Shown here piece by piece: positions 17,049-26,100 of a stretch of DNA of 64,000 bases (its first letter is position 1; the number at the start of each line of letters is the position of its first letter). Under the pieces are notes generated by a model. The model made no database searches, was not told the DNA's origin, and saw only the letters and a list, made by a program, of their open reading frames with translations. A program made the translations under genes and the position numbers. Source of the stretch: Alphaproteobacteria bacterium (GTDB taxonomy: Bacteria; Myxococcota_A; UBA796; GCA-2862545). The stretch lies in NCBI GenBank assembly GCA_020632875.1, contig JACKET010000007.1:1-64000 (forward strand), in the 5' to 3' direction.

Positions 17049-18326
17049 TCACGCCGTCGGGGCGCTCTCGGCGGCGGTGACGTACCGGGGCTCTTCGGTG
17101 CCTTCGACCACCCCTCCGCTGATCACGACCTCTGAGACCCCTTCGATGGAGGGCACCTCGTACATCACGTGGAGCATCACCTTCTCGATGATCGCGCGGA
17201 GCCCGCGGGCCCCCGACTTGCGGGCCTGGCTGGCCTCGGCGATGGCCTTCACGGCGTCTTCTTCGAAGGTGAGCTTCACCTTCTCGAACTTCATCAGCTT
17301 CTGGTACTGCTTGATGAGCGCGTTCTTCGGCTGGGTGAGGACGTGCACCAGGTCTTCGATGGACAGCGGATCCATGATGGCCTGGACCGGCAGGCGACCG
17401 ATGAACTCGGGGATGAGCCCGAACTTGTCGAGGTCTTCGGTGGTGACGCGCTGGAGCAGGTGACGGCGACGCTCGCTGTCGAGCTCGCCCGAGGCGCCGG
17501 GCCGGTCGGAGTCTTCGCGGTGGAAGCCGACGGAACGGCGACCGATGCGCTGCTCGATGATGCGCTCGAGCCCCTCGAACGACCCACCGACGATGAACAG
17601 GATGTTCGTCGTGTCGATCTGGATGGTCTCTTGGTTGGGGAGGCGCTTGTTGCCCTTGACCTGGATGTTCGCGACGGTGCCCTCGAGGATCTTCAGGAGG
17701 GCCTGCTGCACGCCCTCGCCGGACACGTCGCGGCTCACGCTGCTCGTGAAGTTCTTCTTCGTGAGCTTGTCGATCTCGTCGATGTAGACGATGCCGCGCT
17801 GGGTGCGCTCGAGGTTGTTGTTCGCGGACTGGTAGAGGTTGAGGATGATGTTCTCGACATCTTCGCCGACGTACCCGGCCTCGGTGAGCGTCGTGGCGTC
17901 GGCGATGACGAACGGCACGTCGAGGAAGCGGGCGAGCGTCTGCGCCAGCAGGGTCTTGCCGGTGCCCGTCGGACCGATGAGCAGGACGTTGCTCTTCTGG
18001 ACCTCGACGTCACCCTCTTCGGCCTTCGCGTTGGCCTCGAGCCGCTTGTAGTGGTTGTAGACCGCGACGGACAGCTTGCGCTTCGCCTGATCCTGACCGA
18101 CCACGTACTGATCGAGGTACGCCTTGATCTTCGCGGGCACGGGCACGCCGGTGTGACCCCACGAGACCGGCTTGGTGCGGGTGTTCTCGCGGATGATGTC
18201 GAGGCAGAGCCGGATGCACTCCGAGCAGATGTAGACGTTCGGCCCCGCGATGATCTTGTCGACCTCGCGCTGCGGCTTGTGGCAGAACGAGCACGAGAGG
18301 CCGCTGGGATTGCTGTACTTGCCCAT
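17049..18326 (-). CDS. clpX: ATP-dependent Clp protease ATP-binding subunit ClpX
   Basis: The 425-residue protein is full length. An N-terminal C4 zinc-binding domain (SCSFCHKPQREVDKI...CSECIRLC) precedes the AAA+ module with Walker A GPTGTGKT, pore loop GYVGEDVE, Walker B IVYIDEIDKL, the IIEQRIGRRSVGF loop and the sensor-2 GARGLRAII. ClpX unfolds tagged proteins and feeds them to ClpP; the ClpP gene is not in the window. ATG 18326 was chosen; ATG 18329 just before it is also possible, with GAGGTG upstream. A sigma-70-like promoter is visible. Confidence 0.97.
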   Translation of the reverse strand: MGKYSNPSGLSCSFCHKPQREVDKIIAGPNVYICSECIRLCLDIIRENTRTKPVSWGHTGVPVPAKIKAYLDQYVVGQDQAKRKLSVAVYNHYKRLEANAKAEEGDVEVQKSNVLLIGPTGTGKTLLAQTLARFLDVPFVIADATTLTEAGYVGEDVENIILNLYQSANNNLERTQRGIVYIDEIDKLTKKNFTSSVSRDVSGEGVQQALLKILEGTVANIQVKGNKRLPNQETIQIDTTNILFIVGGSFEGLERIIEQRIGRRSVGFHREDSDRPGASGELDSERRRHLLQRVTTEDLDKFGLIPEFIGRLPVQAIMDPLSIEDLVHVLTQPKNALIKQYQKLMKFEKVKLTFEEDAVKAIAEASQARKSGARGLRAIIEKVMLHVMYEVPSIEGVSEVVISGGVVEGTEEPRYVTAAESAPTA

Positions 18327-18370
18327 CATCACCTCGGGTGCGTCACGTAAGACGCGAACCACGCAAAAAC

Positions 18371-18399
18371 ACTATAGGCAGCCATCCTTGTGTGGCCAA
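18371..18399 (-). promoter_or_regulatory. Sigma-70-like promoter of clpX
   Basis: On the minus strand, TTGGCC (-35, 4 of 6 matches) and TATAGT (-10, 5 of 6) are separated by exactly 17 bp, about 45 nt upstream of the clpX start. Confidence 0.6.
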
Positions 18400-18465
18400 C
18401 CCACAGATCCGCGGGGTTCGAGCCGCGCTGGATCGGGCGGGCTGACCGCCGGGTCTCGGGAGACG

Positions 18466-18471
18466 TAGAAT
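18466..18471 (+). promoter_or_regulatory. TAGAAT box 6 nt before the DnaJ-like start
   Basis: TAGAAT matches the -10 consensus at 5 of 6 positions. Only CCAGCC separates it from ATG 18478, so the transcript would begin at or very near the start codon. CTGACC (18442-18447) is a possible -35 with an 18-bp spacer. Confidence 0.5.
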
Positions 18472-18477
18472 CCAGCC

Positions 18478-19569
18478 ATGGCCACCGACTACTACGAGCT
18501 CCTGGGCGTGAACCGGGATGCGACCAACCAGGACATCAAGACGGCGTTTCGCCAGATTGCAAGGGAGTGTCACCCCGATGTGTCGGGTGGTGATCCCGAC
18601 GCCGAAGAGCGGTTCAAGAAGGCCCGGATCGCCTACGAGACCCTGATGGATCCGGTCACCCGCGCCCGCTACGACCGCCGCTTCCAGCGTCGCGGTCAGG
18701 CCGGTCGGGGCGGCTCGTTCTTCGACGCGTTCTACAAGCAGACCGGCGAGCGCGGCGCGCAGGGGGGATCGGGCTTCTCCAACAACGTGTCGGGCGGCCC
18801 TCCGCGCGGCGCGCGCCCGAAGAAGAACGACCCGCGCAACGACATCGGGCTCGACGATCTCTTCAACGTCGGGGAGTTCGGGTTCGGCAGCGCCACGGCC
18901 GGCGCGTCCGACGCGCGCAACCCCGCGCCCCCGCCCCGCAACCAGCCCACGAACGGCGGCGACGTCGAGATCGAGCTCGACGTCCCGGCCGACATCGCGG
19001 CGCGCGGCGGCAGCGTGACGGCCGTGTACTACCGGATGCAGCGCGCCGACAGCTGGCGCCCCGGCACCGACGATGCGGGCCTCGTCCGCGTGCAGGACAT
19101 CGCCGACATCCGCATCGTGCCAGGCACCCGCCAGGGCACCGTCCTCCGCGAGCGGGGCCTCGGCGACGCGGGTGCGTTCGGCGGGTCCTACGGCGACCTC
19201 GTCGCGCGCGTGCGCATCGTGGGGCAGGGCACGCCGCGCAGCGTTCCGCCCCCGCCAGGCGCCACTGCGCCGCCTCCGCCCAGCGCCGTGCGCGCAGGCC
19301 ACGAGCCCGAGGTCGCGGTGCTCGAGATCTCCGTGGTCGAAGCGCTGCTCGGTGGGCGCGTGTCGCTCGACACGCCGCAGGGCAAGGTCCGCCTCACCAT
19401 CCCGCCCGGCACGTCCGGCGGCACGCGCCTGCGCCTGAAGGGCAAGGGCAGCCCGCTCGCGACGGGCGAGATCGGCGACCTGTTCGTCGAGACCCGCATC
19501 CTGGTGCCCAAGACGCTCGACGAGGAGTCGCGCCGGCTCATCGAGGAGTTCGCGAAGCTCAACCCGTAG
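18478..19569 (+). CDS. DnaJ/CbpA-like co-chaperone without zinc finger
   Basis: The 363-residue protein has an N-terminal J domain (residues 4-68) with the HPD motif in RECHPDVSGG, needed to stimulate DnaK ATPase. A Gly/Arg/Asn-rich linker follows, then two C-terminal substrate-binding domains; the second contains VSLDTPQGKVRLTIPPGTSGGTRLRLKGKG and GDLFVETRILVP. The CxxCxGxG zinc repeats of true DnaJ are absent, so it is CbpA-type. It is divergent from clpX, which fits a protein quality-control neighbourhood. Translation is probably leaderless. Confidence 0.88.
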   Translation: MATDYYELLGVNRDATNQDIKTAFRQIARECHPDVSGGDPDAEERFKKARIAYETLMDPVTRARYDRRFQRRGQAGRGGSFFDAFYKQTGERGAQGGSGFSNNVSGGPPRGARPKKNDPRNDIGLDDLFNVGEFGFGSATAGASDARNPAPPPRNQPTNGGDVEIELDVPADIAARGGSVTAVYYRMQRADSWRPGTDDAGLVRVQDIADIRIVPGTRQGTVLRERGLGDAGAFGGSYGDLVARVRIVGQGTPRSVPPPPGATAPPPPSAVRAGHEPEVAVLEISVVEALLGGRVSLDTPQGKVRLTIPPGTSGGTRLRLKGKGSPLATGEIGDLFVETRILVPKTLDEESRRLIEEFAKLNP

Positions 19570-19618
19570 GTCGGATCGCGGGGCGGGCGTGCCTCGTGGA
19601 GAGATCGCCTCGATGGCC

Positions 19619-19732
19619 GGGTATTGGGTGTTGGGTATTCGGTGTCGAGTTGGTACTCGGTGTCGGGTCGTCGGTGTTCGGTTCGGACTCCTGCCGGCGG
19701 GACCAACACCCAGAACCCAACACCCAACACCC
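19619..19732. repeat. Inverted pair of heptanucleotide arrays
   Basis: The left array (19619-19667) consists of 7-bp units such as GGGTATT, GGGTGTT and CGGTGTC; the right array (19705-19732) has four units AACACCC/AGAACCC, the reverse complement of GGGTGTT. The arms could form a long hairpin between the convergent DnaJ-like and pdhC genes. The 216-bp gap holds nothing else clear. Confidence 0.75.
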
Positions 19733-19785
19733 GCGCCGAGGCAGCGCTCGCCTCGAGCGGCGCCCGCCCGTCGGCTACGCCCTCC

Positions 19786-21111
19786 CTACACCAGCAGCAG
19801 GACCGGGCTCTCCACGTACTTCCGCAGCGTCTGCAGGAAGGCGGCACCGACGGCGCCGTCGATCACGCGGTGGTCGCAGCTCATCGTGACCTTCATGCGC
19901 CAGCCCATGCCGAGCTGGCCGTTCGTGACGACGGGCACCTGGTCGATGGAGCCCACGGCGAGGATGGCGGACTCGGGCGGGTTGATGATGGCCGTGAAGT
20001 GCTCGATGTCCATCATGCCGAGGTTGCTGATGGTGAACGTGCCGTTCGTGTACTCCTCGACCGCGAGCTTGCCGTCTTTCGCGCGGCCGGCGAGGTCGCG
20101 GACCTCGGTGCCGATCTGGGCGAGGGACTTCTGGTCGGCGTTGCGGACGACGGGCGTGATGAGGCCGGCGGGGAGCGCGACGGCGACGCCGATGTCGACG
20201 GAGCCCTTCTGGAGGATCGCGTCGGCGGACCACTGCGCGTTGACCCACGGGTGCTCGGTGAGCGACTTCGCGACGGCCTTGATGAGGATGTCGTTGTAGC
20301 TGACCTTCACGTCGGGGAGCTGCTTCTTGAGCTGGTCGCGGAGGTCGACGAAGCCCTGCATGTCGAACGTCGCGGTGAGGAAGAACACCGGGATGTCTTG
20401 ATGGGACTGGAGCAGCCGCTTCGCGATGGTCTTCCGCATCGGGCTGTTCCGGACGGAGGCGTCGGCGCGGGCGGAGGCCGCGGGAGCCCCGCCGGCCGGC
20501 GCCTTCTCGACGTCGGCCTGAACGATGCGCCCGCCGGGGCCGGAGCCCGTGAGGCGGTGCAGATCGATGCCGCGGTCGGCGGCGATCTTGCGGGCGAGGG
20601 GAGACGCCTTCGGGCGGGCCGTGACGGAGGCCGCCTGGATGTCGCCGGGTGGATCCATGAAGTTGCGGGTGAGCTTCTTGCCCATCCACTGGCGCTCGAT
20701 GGTGCCGAGGCTCGCCGGGGCCGACGGGGTCGCGGGCTTCGCGCTCTGGACCTCGGTGGGCTCGTCGGGCTCGAGCTCGGCGGCGGGAGCGGCGGGCTCG
20801 GCCGCGGCGGCGGCCTTCGGCGCGGACTTCCGCTTCTCGAACTCGGCGAGCAGGCCGGAGATGTCCTCCTCCCGGCTCTGGCCCCAGATCGCGATGGGGT
20901 AGCCCGGCGGGATCTCGGCGCCCTCCTGCACGAGGTGCTTGAGGAGGACCCCGGAGTCGAAGATCTCGGCGTCCATGTTGGCCTTGTCGGTACCGACCTC
21001 GGCCATCACGGCGCCCGATTCGAACGCCTGCCCCTCCGCGATCTTCCACTGGACCAGCGTGCCGAACTCCATGGTCGGCGAGACGGAGGGCATTTCGTAG
21101 AACTCGGCCAT
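19786..21111 (-). CDS. pdhC: Dihydrolipoamide acetyltransferase (E2) of pyruvate dehydrogenase
   Basis: The 441-residue protein has an N-terminal lipoyl domain with the lipoylated lysine K43 in VGTDKANM, an Ala/Glu/Pro-rich linker, a peripheral-subunit-binding domain (ASPLARKIAADRGIDLHRLTGSGPGGRI, about 170-200), a second linker and a catalytic acyltransferase domain with H414 and D418 in DHRVIDGA. It transfers the acetyl group from E1 to CoA. It starts 4 bp after the E1 beta stop. No E3 (lipoamide dehydrogenase) gene is in the window. Confidence 0.95.
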   Translation of the reverse strand: MAEFYEMPSVSPTMEFGTLVQWKIAEGQAFESGAVMAEVGTDKANMDAEIFDSGVLLKHLVQEGAEIPPGYPIAIWGQSREEDISGLLAEFEKRKSAPKAAAAAEPAAPAAELEPDEPTEVQSAKPATPSAPASLGTIERQWMGKKLTRNFMDPPGDIQAASVTARPKASPLARKIAADRGIDLHRLTGSGPGGRIVQADVEKAPAGGAPAASARADASVRNSPMRKTIAKRLLQSHQDIPVFFLTATFDMQGFVDLRDQLKKQLPDVKVSYNDILIKAVAKSLTEHPWVNAQWSADAILQKGSVDIGVAVALPAGLITPVVRNADQKSLAQIGTEVRDLAGRAKDGKLAVEEYTNGTFTISNLGMMDIEHFTAIINPPESAILAVGSIDQVPVVTNGQLGMGWRMKVTMSCDHRVIDGAVGAAFLQTLRKYVESPVLLLV

Positions 21112-21115
21112 TGGA

Positions 21116-22093
21116 CTACCTGCTGCAGACGGCTCGGGCCGCGTCGACGATGCGCTTCACCGACGGCATCACGAGCTTCTCGAGGTTGGTGGCGTAGGGT
21201 TGATTCACATCGAGGTTGGTGACGCGCAGGATGGGCGCGTCGAGGGCGTCGAAACAGGCTTCGGTCACGCGCGCGGCGATCTCGGCGCCGACGCCGGCGA
21301 ACGCGAAGCCCTCCTGCACGACGACCATGCGGTGCGTCTCGGCGACGCAGCGGTAGAGCGCCTCTTCGTCGAGCGGGCGCAGGGTGCGCAGGTCGAGCAC
21401 GCGCGCCGAGATGCCCTCCTTCGCGAGGACCTCGGCCGCTTCGAGGCAGTTGAAGACCTGCTTGTTCCAGGTGACCAGCGTGACGTCGGTGCCGTCGCGC
21501 TTCACGGCGGCCTGGCCGAACGGGATGAGGAACTCTTCGTCGGGGACCTCGCCCGAGCGGCCGTAGAGCAGCTCGGACTCCATGAACACGACGGGGTCGT
21601 CGTCGCGGATGGCGGTCTTGAGGAGGCCGTACGCGTCGGCCGGGTCGGCGGTGCTGACCACCTTGAGGCCGGGGAAGTGCGCGAACAGCGACTCGAGCGC
21701 CATGGAGTGCTGCGAGCCGAGGTTCTCGGCCGCGCCCACGGGCCCGCGGAACACGATCGGCACGTGGAACTCGCCTGCGGTCATCTGGTAGATCTTCGCG
21801 GCGTTGTTGATGATCTGGTCGTACGCCACGAGGCTGAAGTTCCAGGTCATGACCTCGATGATCGGCCGCAGGCCGGCCATCGCGGCGCCGATGCCGATGC
21901 CGCAGAAGCCGTTCTCGGCGATGGGCGTGTCGATCACGCGCTTGTCGCCGAACTCGGCCAGCATGCCCTGGCTGACCTTGTAGGCGCCGTCGTAGTAGGC
22001 GACCTCTTCGCCCATCAGGAAGATGCGCTCGTCGCGGCGCATCTCTTCGCTCATGGCCCGTCGGAGGGCCTCTCTCAGCTGCAACTGGGCCAT
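21116..22093 (-). CDS. pdhB: Pyruvate dehydrogenase E1 component, beta subunit
   Basis: The 325-residue protein matches the beta chain of alpha2-beta2 2-oxoacid dehydrogenases: FLMGEEVAYYDGAYKVSQGML, DTPIAENGFCGIGIGAAMAGLRPIIEVM, PIVFRGPVGAAENLGSQHSMALES, and the C-terminal LRVTNLDVNQPYATNLEKLVMPS. With E1 alpha it decarboxylates pyruvate using thiamine diphosphate. It lies 2 bp after the E1 alpha stop, so the operon is tightly coupled. Confidence 0.95.
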   Translation of the reverse strand: MAQLQLREALRRAMSEEMRRDERIFLMGEEVAYYDGAYKVSQGMLAEFGDKRVIDTPIAENGFCGIGIGAAMAGLRPIIEVMTWNFSLVAYDQIINNAAKIYQMTAGEFHVPIVFRGPVGAAENLGSQHSMALESLFAHFPGLKVVSTADPADAYGLLKTAIRDDDPVVFMESELLYGRSGEVPDEEFLIPFGQAAVKRDGTDVTLVTWNKQVFNCLEAAEVLAKEGISARVLDLRTLRPLDEEALYRCVAETHRMVVVQEGFAFAGVGAEIAARVTEACFDALDAPILRVTNLDVNQPYATNLEKLVMPSVKRIVDAARAVCSR

Positions 22094-22095
22094 GA

Positions 22096-23085
22096 TCAGG
22101 GTTCCGCGTAGATGTAGTCGTAGAGCTTCGTGGCGTCGGGCTCGGGCGAGCTCTCGGCGAAGTCGTAGGCGTCTTTCGCGACCTCGGCGACGCGATCCTT
22201 GATCGCCTTGATCTCGTCGTCGGACACGCCGAGATCGCGCAGCCGGTTCTCGACGATCTTCAGGCCGTCGTGCTCTTTCTTGTGCGTGTCGAGCTCGCCT
22301 TCGGCGCGGTACTTCGCCGGGTCGCTCATGGAGTGGCCGCGGTAGCGGTACGTCACGGCCTCGAGCAGCACGGGGCCCTGGCCCGACCGCGCGTGGTCGA
22401 CCGCGTGCTTGATGTTCCGGTACACGTCGACCACGTCGAACGCCTCGAACTGCCAGTGCATCATCCCGACGCCGGCGCCGCGCTTCGACATGTCGGTGAG
22501 GAACGACTGGCGCTCGAGGCTCGTGCCCATCGCGTAGTAGTTGTTCTCGACGACGAAGATGGCGGGCAGCTTCCAGAGCTGCGCCATGCAGATCGCCTCG
22601 TAGAACGCGCCCTGCTGGGCGGCCCCGTCGCCGAGGAACGTGATGCTGACGCGCCCGTCGCCCGAGTACTTGTTCGCGAAGGCCGCGCCGGCGCCGAGCG
22701 GCACGTGCCCGCCGACGATGCCGTAGCCGCCCCAGAACTCGTGCTCCTTGCTGGCCATGTGCATCGAGCCGCCGATGCCGTGCGTCGCACCGGTCTCCTT
22801 GCCGAACAGCTCGGCCATCACGGCGCGGGGGGAGATGCCCTTCGCGAGCGCGTGACCGTGCAGCCGGTAGGCCGTGATCAGCTGATCCTTCGGCTCGAGC
22901 GCCGCGACCGCGCCCACCGCGACGGCCTCCTGGCCGATGTAGAGGTGGCAGAACCCGAGGATCTTGCGCAGCGTGTACGCCTTCGCTGCGAGCTCTTCGA
23001 CTCTCCGGATCAGGGCCATCTGCTCGTACCAGACGAGCAGGTCCTCCCGGGACACGACCACTTCGGGCGCTACGGCCTCACCCAT
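22096..23085 (-). CDS. pdhA: Pyruvate dehydrogenase E1 component, alpha subunit
   Basis: The 329-residue protein carries the thiamine diphosphate motif from GDGAAQQGAFYEAICMA to VVENNYYAMGT (GDG...NN), plus IGQEAVAVG, GIGGSMHM and the loop YRYRGHSMSDPAKYR with regulatory-type serines. It is the first gene of pdhA-pdhB-pdhC, with GGAGG upstream of ATG 23085. The alpha/beta split form is usual in Gram-positives, alpha-proteobacteria and many deltaproteobacterial lineages, unlike the single-chain E1 of enterics. Confidence 0.95.
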   Translation of the reverse strand: MGEAVAPEVVVSREDLLVWYEQMALIRRVEELAAKAYTLRKILGFCHLYIGQEAVAVGAVAALEPKDQLITAYRLHGHALAKGISPRAVMAELFGKETGATHGIGGSMHMASKEHEFWGGYGIVGGHVPLGAGAAFANKYSGDGRVSITFLGDGAAQQGAFYEAICMAQLWKLPAIFVVENNYYAMGTSLERQSFLTDMSKRGAGVGMMHWQFEAFDVVDVYRNIKHAVDHARSGQGPVLLEAVTYRYRGHSMSDPAKYRAEGELDTHKKEHDGLKIVENRLRDLGVSDDEIKAIKDRVAEVAKDAYDFAESSPEPDATKLYDYIYAEP

Positions 23086-23110
23086 GGGGCCTCCGTTCGA
23101 TGGGGAGGGA

Positions 23111-23140
23111 GTGGTAGCACGCGCTCACCACGGGTTTCAA
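23111..23140 (-). promoter_or_regulatory. Possible promoter of the pdh operon
   Basis: On the minus strand TTGAAA (5 of 6 matches to -35) and TACCAC (weak -10) are 18 bp apart, about 25 nt upstream of the pdhA start. The -10 match is poor, so this is tentative. Confidence 0.3.
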
Positions 23141-23168
23141 CAAATCGTGGCCGCCGTGCCGCTTGGAG

Positions 23169-23174
23169 TAGTCT
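23169..23174 (+). promoter_or_regulatory. TAGTCT box 6 nt before the kinase-ATPase start
   Basis: TAGTCT, then GTGTCC, then ATG 23181; no Shine-Dalgarno. It belongs to the same class of start-proximal boxes as 14612 and 18466. Confidence 0.4.
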
Positions 23175-23180
23175 GTGTCC

Positions 23181-26100
23181 ATGCGGGTCGGTCCGTTCCA
23201 GCTGGAGAGCGTGCTCGGGCGCGGCGGGATGGGCGTCGTCTACCGCGCCCGCCACCTCGCGCAGGGCACGGTGGCGGCGGTGAAGCTCGATCTCCACCCG
23301 CCCGATCCGCAGTGGGACGAGGTGTTTCTCAACGAGGTGCGCCTGATGGCCGGCCTCGACCACCCGAACTGCGTCGTCGTGTACGACACCGGGCACGTGC
23401 GCGAGCCCGAGGTCGCCGGCCTCGACGACCAGGTGCGTCCCGGCGCGAGCTGGCTCGCGATGGAGCTCGCGGGGGGCGGCTCCCTCAAAGAGCACATGCC
23501 CACCAACTGGGACGAGGCGCGCTACGCGATGGAGGGCCTGCTGCGCGGCCTCGCCCACGCGCACAGCCGCGGCATGGTGCACCGCGACATCAAGCCCGCC
23601 AACCTGCTGCTCGCGCCGATCGAGGGCGCGACCGAAGCCGACCTCCGCCGCTACCGCGTCGTGCTCTCCGACTTCGGCATCGGGCATGCCACCGAGAAGC
23701 CCACCTGGATGGACCAGGAGAGCGTCGGCACGCCCCAGTACATGTCGCCCGAGCAGATCGAGGCGGAGTGGCGCGACCAGGGGCCCTGGACCGACCTCTA
23801 CCAGTGCGGCGTGCTGATGTGGCGCCTCGTCACGGGCGACTACCCGTTCACCTCGCGGACGCCCGTGGCGCTCTACCGCGCGCACCTGTTCCAGCCGCCG
23901 CCCGCGTTCCGTCCGGCCTTCGCGGTGCCGGAGGACCTCGAGGACTGGTGTCGGCTGCTGCTCGCGAAGCGGTGGCGGGATCGCCCGGACAACGCCGCGC
24001 TCGTGCTGGAGCACCTGTTCGAGCTCGGCGACGCGGTGGAGGGCGGGTCGCTCACCCTGGCCCCGCCGCGCTTCGAGACGACCGGGGGCACGCTCGACAC
24101 CGGCGCCACCCAGGTCACGGCGTCTCCGGGGCGCGGCGACACGTCGGTGCGCGGCACGGTCCTGCGGGGGGCCGGGCTCGGGCTGTGGGGGCTCCGCAAG
24201 CTCCCGCTCATCGGGCGTTCCCGCGAGTGCCACGCGCTCTCGCACGCGCTCCGCCTGGTCGAGCTGCACGAAGAGCCGCGGTTCACGGTCATCTCCGGCG
24301 CCGCGGGGGTGGGGAAGACCCGGCTCGCCGAGTGGCTCACGGAGTCCAGCGTCGAACAGGGCCGGGCCCGCTGCTGGCGAGCGACCCACACGCGCGACGG
24401 AGACGCCGAGAACGACGGGATGCGCGGCATGCTGCGCCGCGAGCTCCACCTGGCGGGGCTCGAGGCGCACGAGGTCCGCTTCCGGCTCGAGACCTGGTTC
24501 ACCGACGAAGACCTGGTCGCGGTGCTCGAGCGCTGGCTGACCGACGGGGCCACGGCGATTCCGTCCATGCGGGAGCGCGCCGGTGCGCTGGTGCAGGTGC
24601 TGGAGTCGCGCTGCGCGGACCGATCGCTCGTCGTGTGGCTCGAGGACGCCCACGACAGCGAAGAGACCCTGCGCTTCACGCGGTTCGCCCTCGACTCGGC
24701 GAAGGGCAAGCTGATGTTCGTCGCCACGGTGCGCGACGAGCGGCTGGCCGAGGTCGAGGCGGTCCGGGAGATCGTCGACGAGCTGTCGAAACGCCGGAAC
24801 AGCCGCACGGTGCGGCTCGCGCCGCTCGATGCGCACGAGCACGAGGAGCTCGTCCGCCGGCTGCTGGGCCTCGACCCCGAGCTGGCGATCGACATCGAGC
24901 AGAAGACCGCGGGCAACCCGCAGTTCGCCGTCCAGCTCGTGAACGACTGGGTGGAGCGCGGAATCCTCGTCCCCGGCGAATCGGGGCTCTCCGTGCGGGA
25001 GGGCGCGTCGACCGCGGTGCCCGCGGATGTCGTCGGCGTCTGGGCGAGCCGTCTCGACGAGCTGCTGCCGCGGCTGGAGCCCGGCCAGATCACGGCGCTC
25101 GAGCTCGCGTCGGCCTTCGGTCGCACGGTCGATCAGGCGCTGTGGGTCCGGGCGTGCGACACGGTCGGGGCCGTGCCGGGCACGCTGCTCGTCGAGCTCG
25201 TCCGCCGCGGGCTGGCCTCCCAGGACGAGGGCGGGACCAGCTGGGCCTTCGGGCACGAGCTGTTCCGGCGCGTCATCCGCGATCACGCCGACCGGGAGGG
25301 GCGCCTGCCGGCTTGGTCGGGCGTCGTCGCCGACGCGATGCTCGACGCCGGGCTCACGGGGCAGACCGTGGCGAGCCTGCTCCTCGCCGCCGGGCGTCTC
25401 GACGAGGCGTTCGAGCCGCTGCGGATGAGCGTGAACCACCAGCTCGACTCCGGCGACATGCGGTCGGAGGCGGCGCTCGACCAACTCGAGGCGCTCCTCG
25501 AGGACGTCCACGCCTCCGCCGACGACCCGCGGTGGTCCCACGCGCTGATGCTCCGCGCCTGGTACTGCCGGATGAGCGGTCAGCCCGCCCGGTCCGAGCG
25601 CCTCGTCGCCAAGGCCCTCAAGGCCGCCGAGCGCTCGAAGGACCCGACCGCGCTGGGCTGGGCGTACCGCGAGGCCGGGATGACCGCGATGCGCATGGGC
25701 GACACCGACATGGCGCTCGAGGACTTCGAGCACGCCGCCCGCCTCCTCGAGCAGGAGGGTCGGAAGGAGAGCGCGGCGCTCTGCCTGATCCGCATCGCCG
25801 ACATCTTCATGGACCAGGGCGCGGCGCACGACGCCGAGGTGCTCTACCGCCAGACGCTGGGGGCCTTCGAGCGACGCGAGGCCTGGGAGTTCGCGTACGA
25901 GCCCCACATCGGCCTCGCGCGCGTCGCGGCGACCCGCGGCGACCTCGAGAACGCCTTCCTCCACCTCGGCGACGCGCGCCGGTGCGTGCAGCGCGCGGGG
26001 CAGCGCAGCGACCGGATGCGGATCGAGAACCTCGAAGGCGACCTCCGCCGCAAGGCCGGCCAGATGACGGAGGCCGCGCGCTGCTACCAGGACGTCGTCG

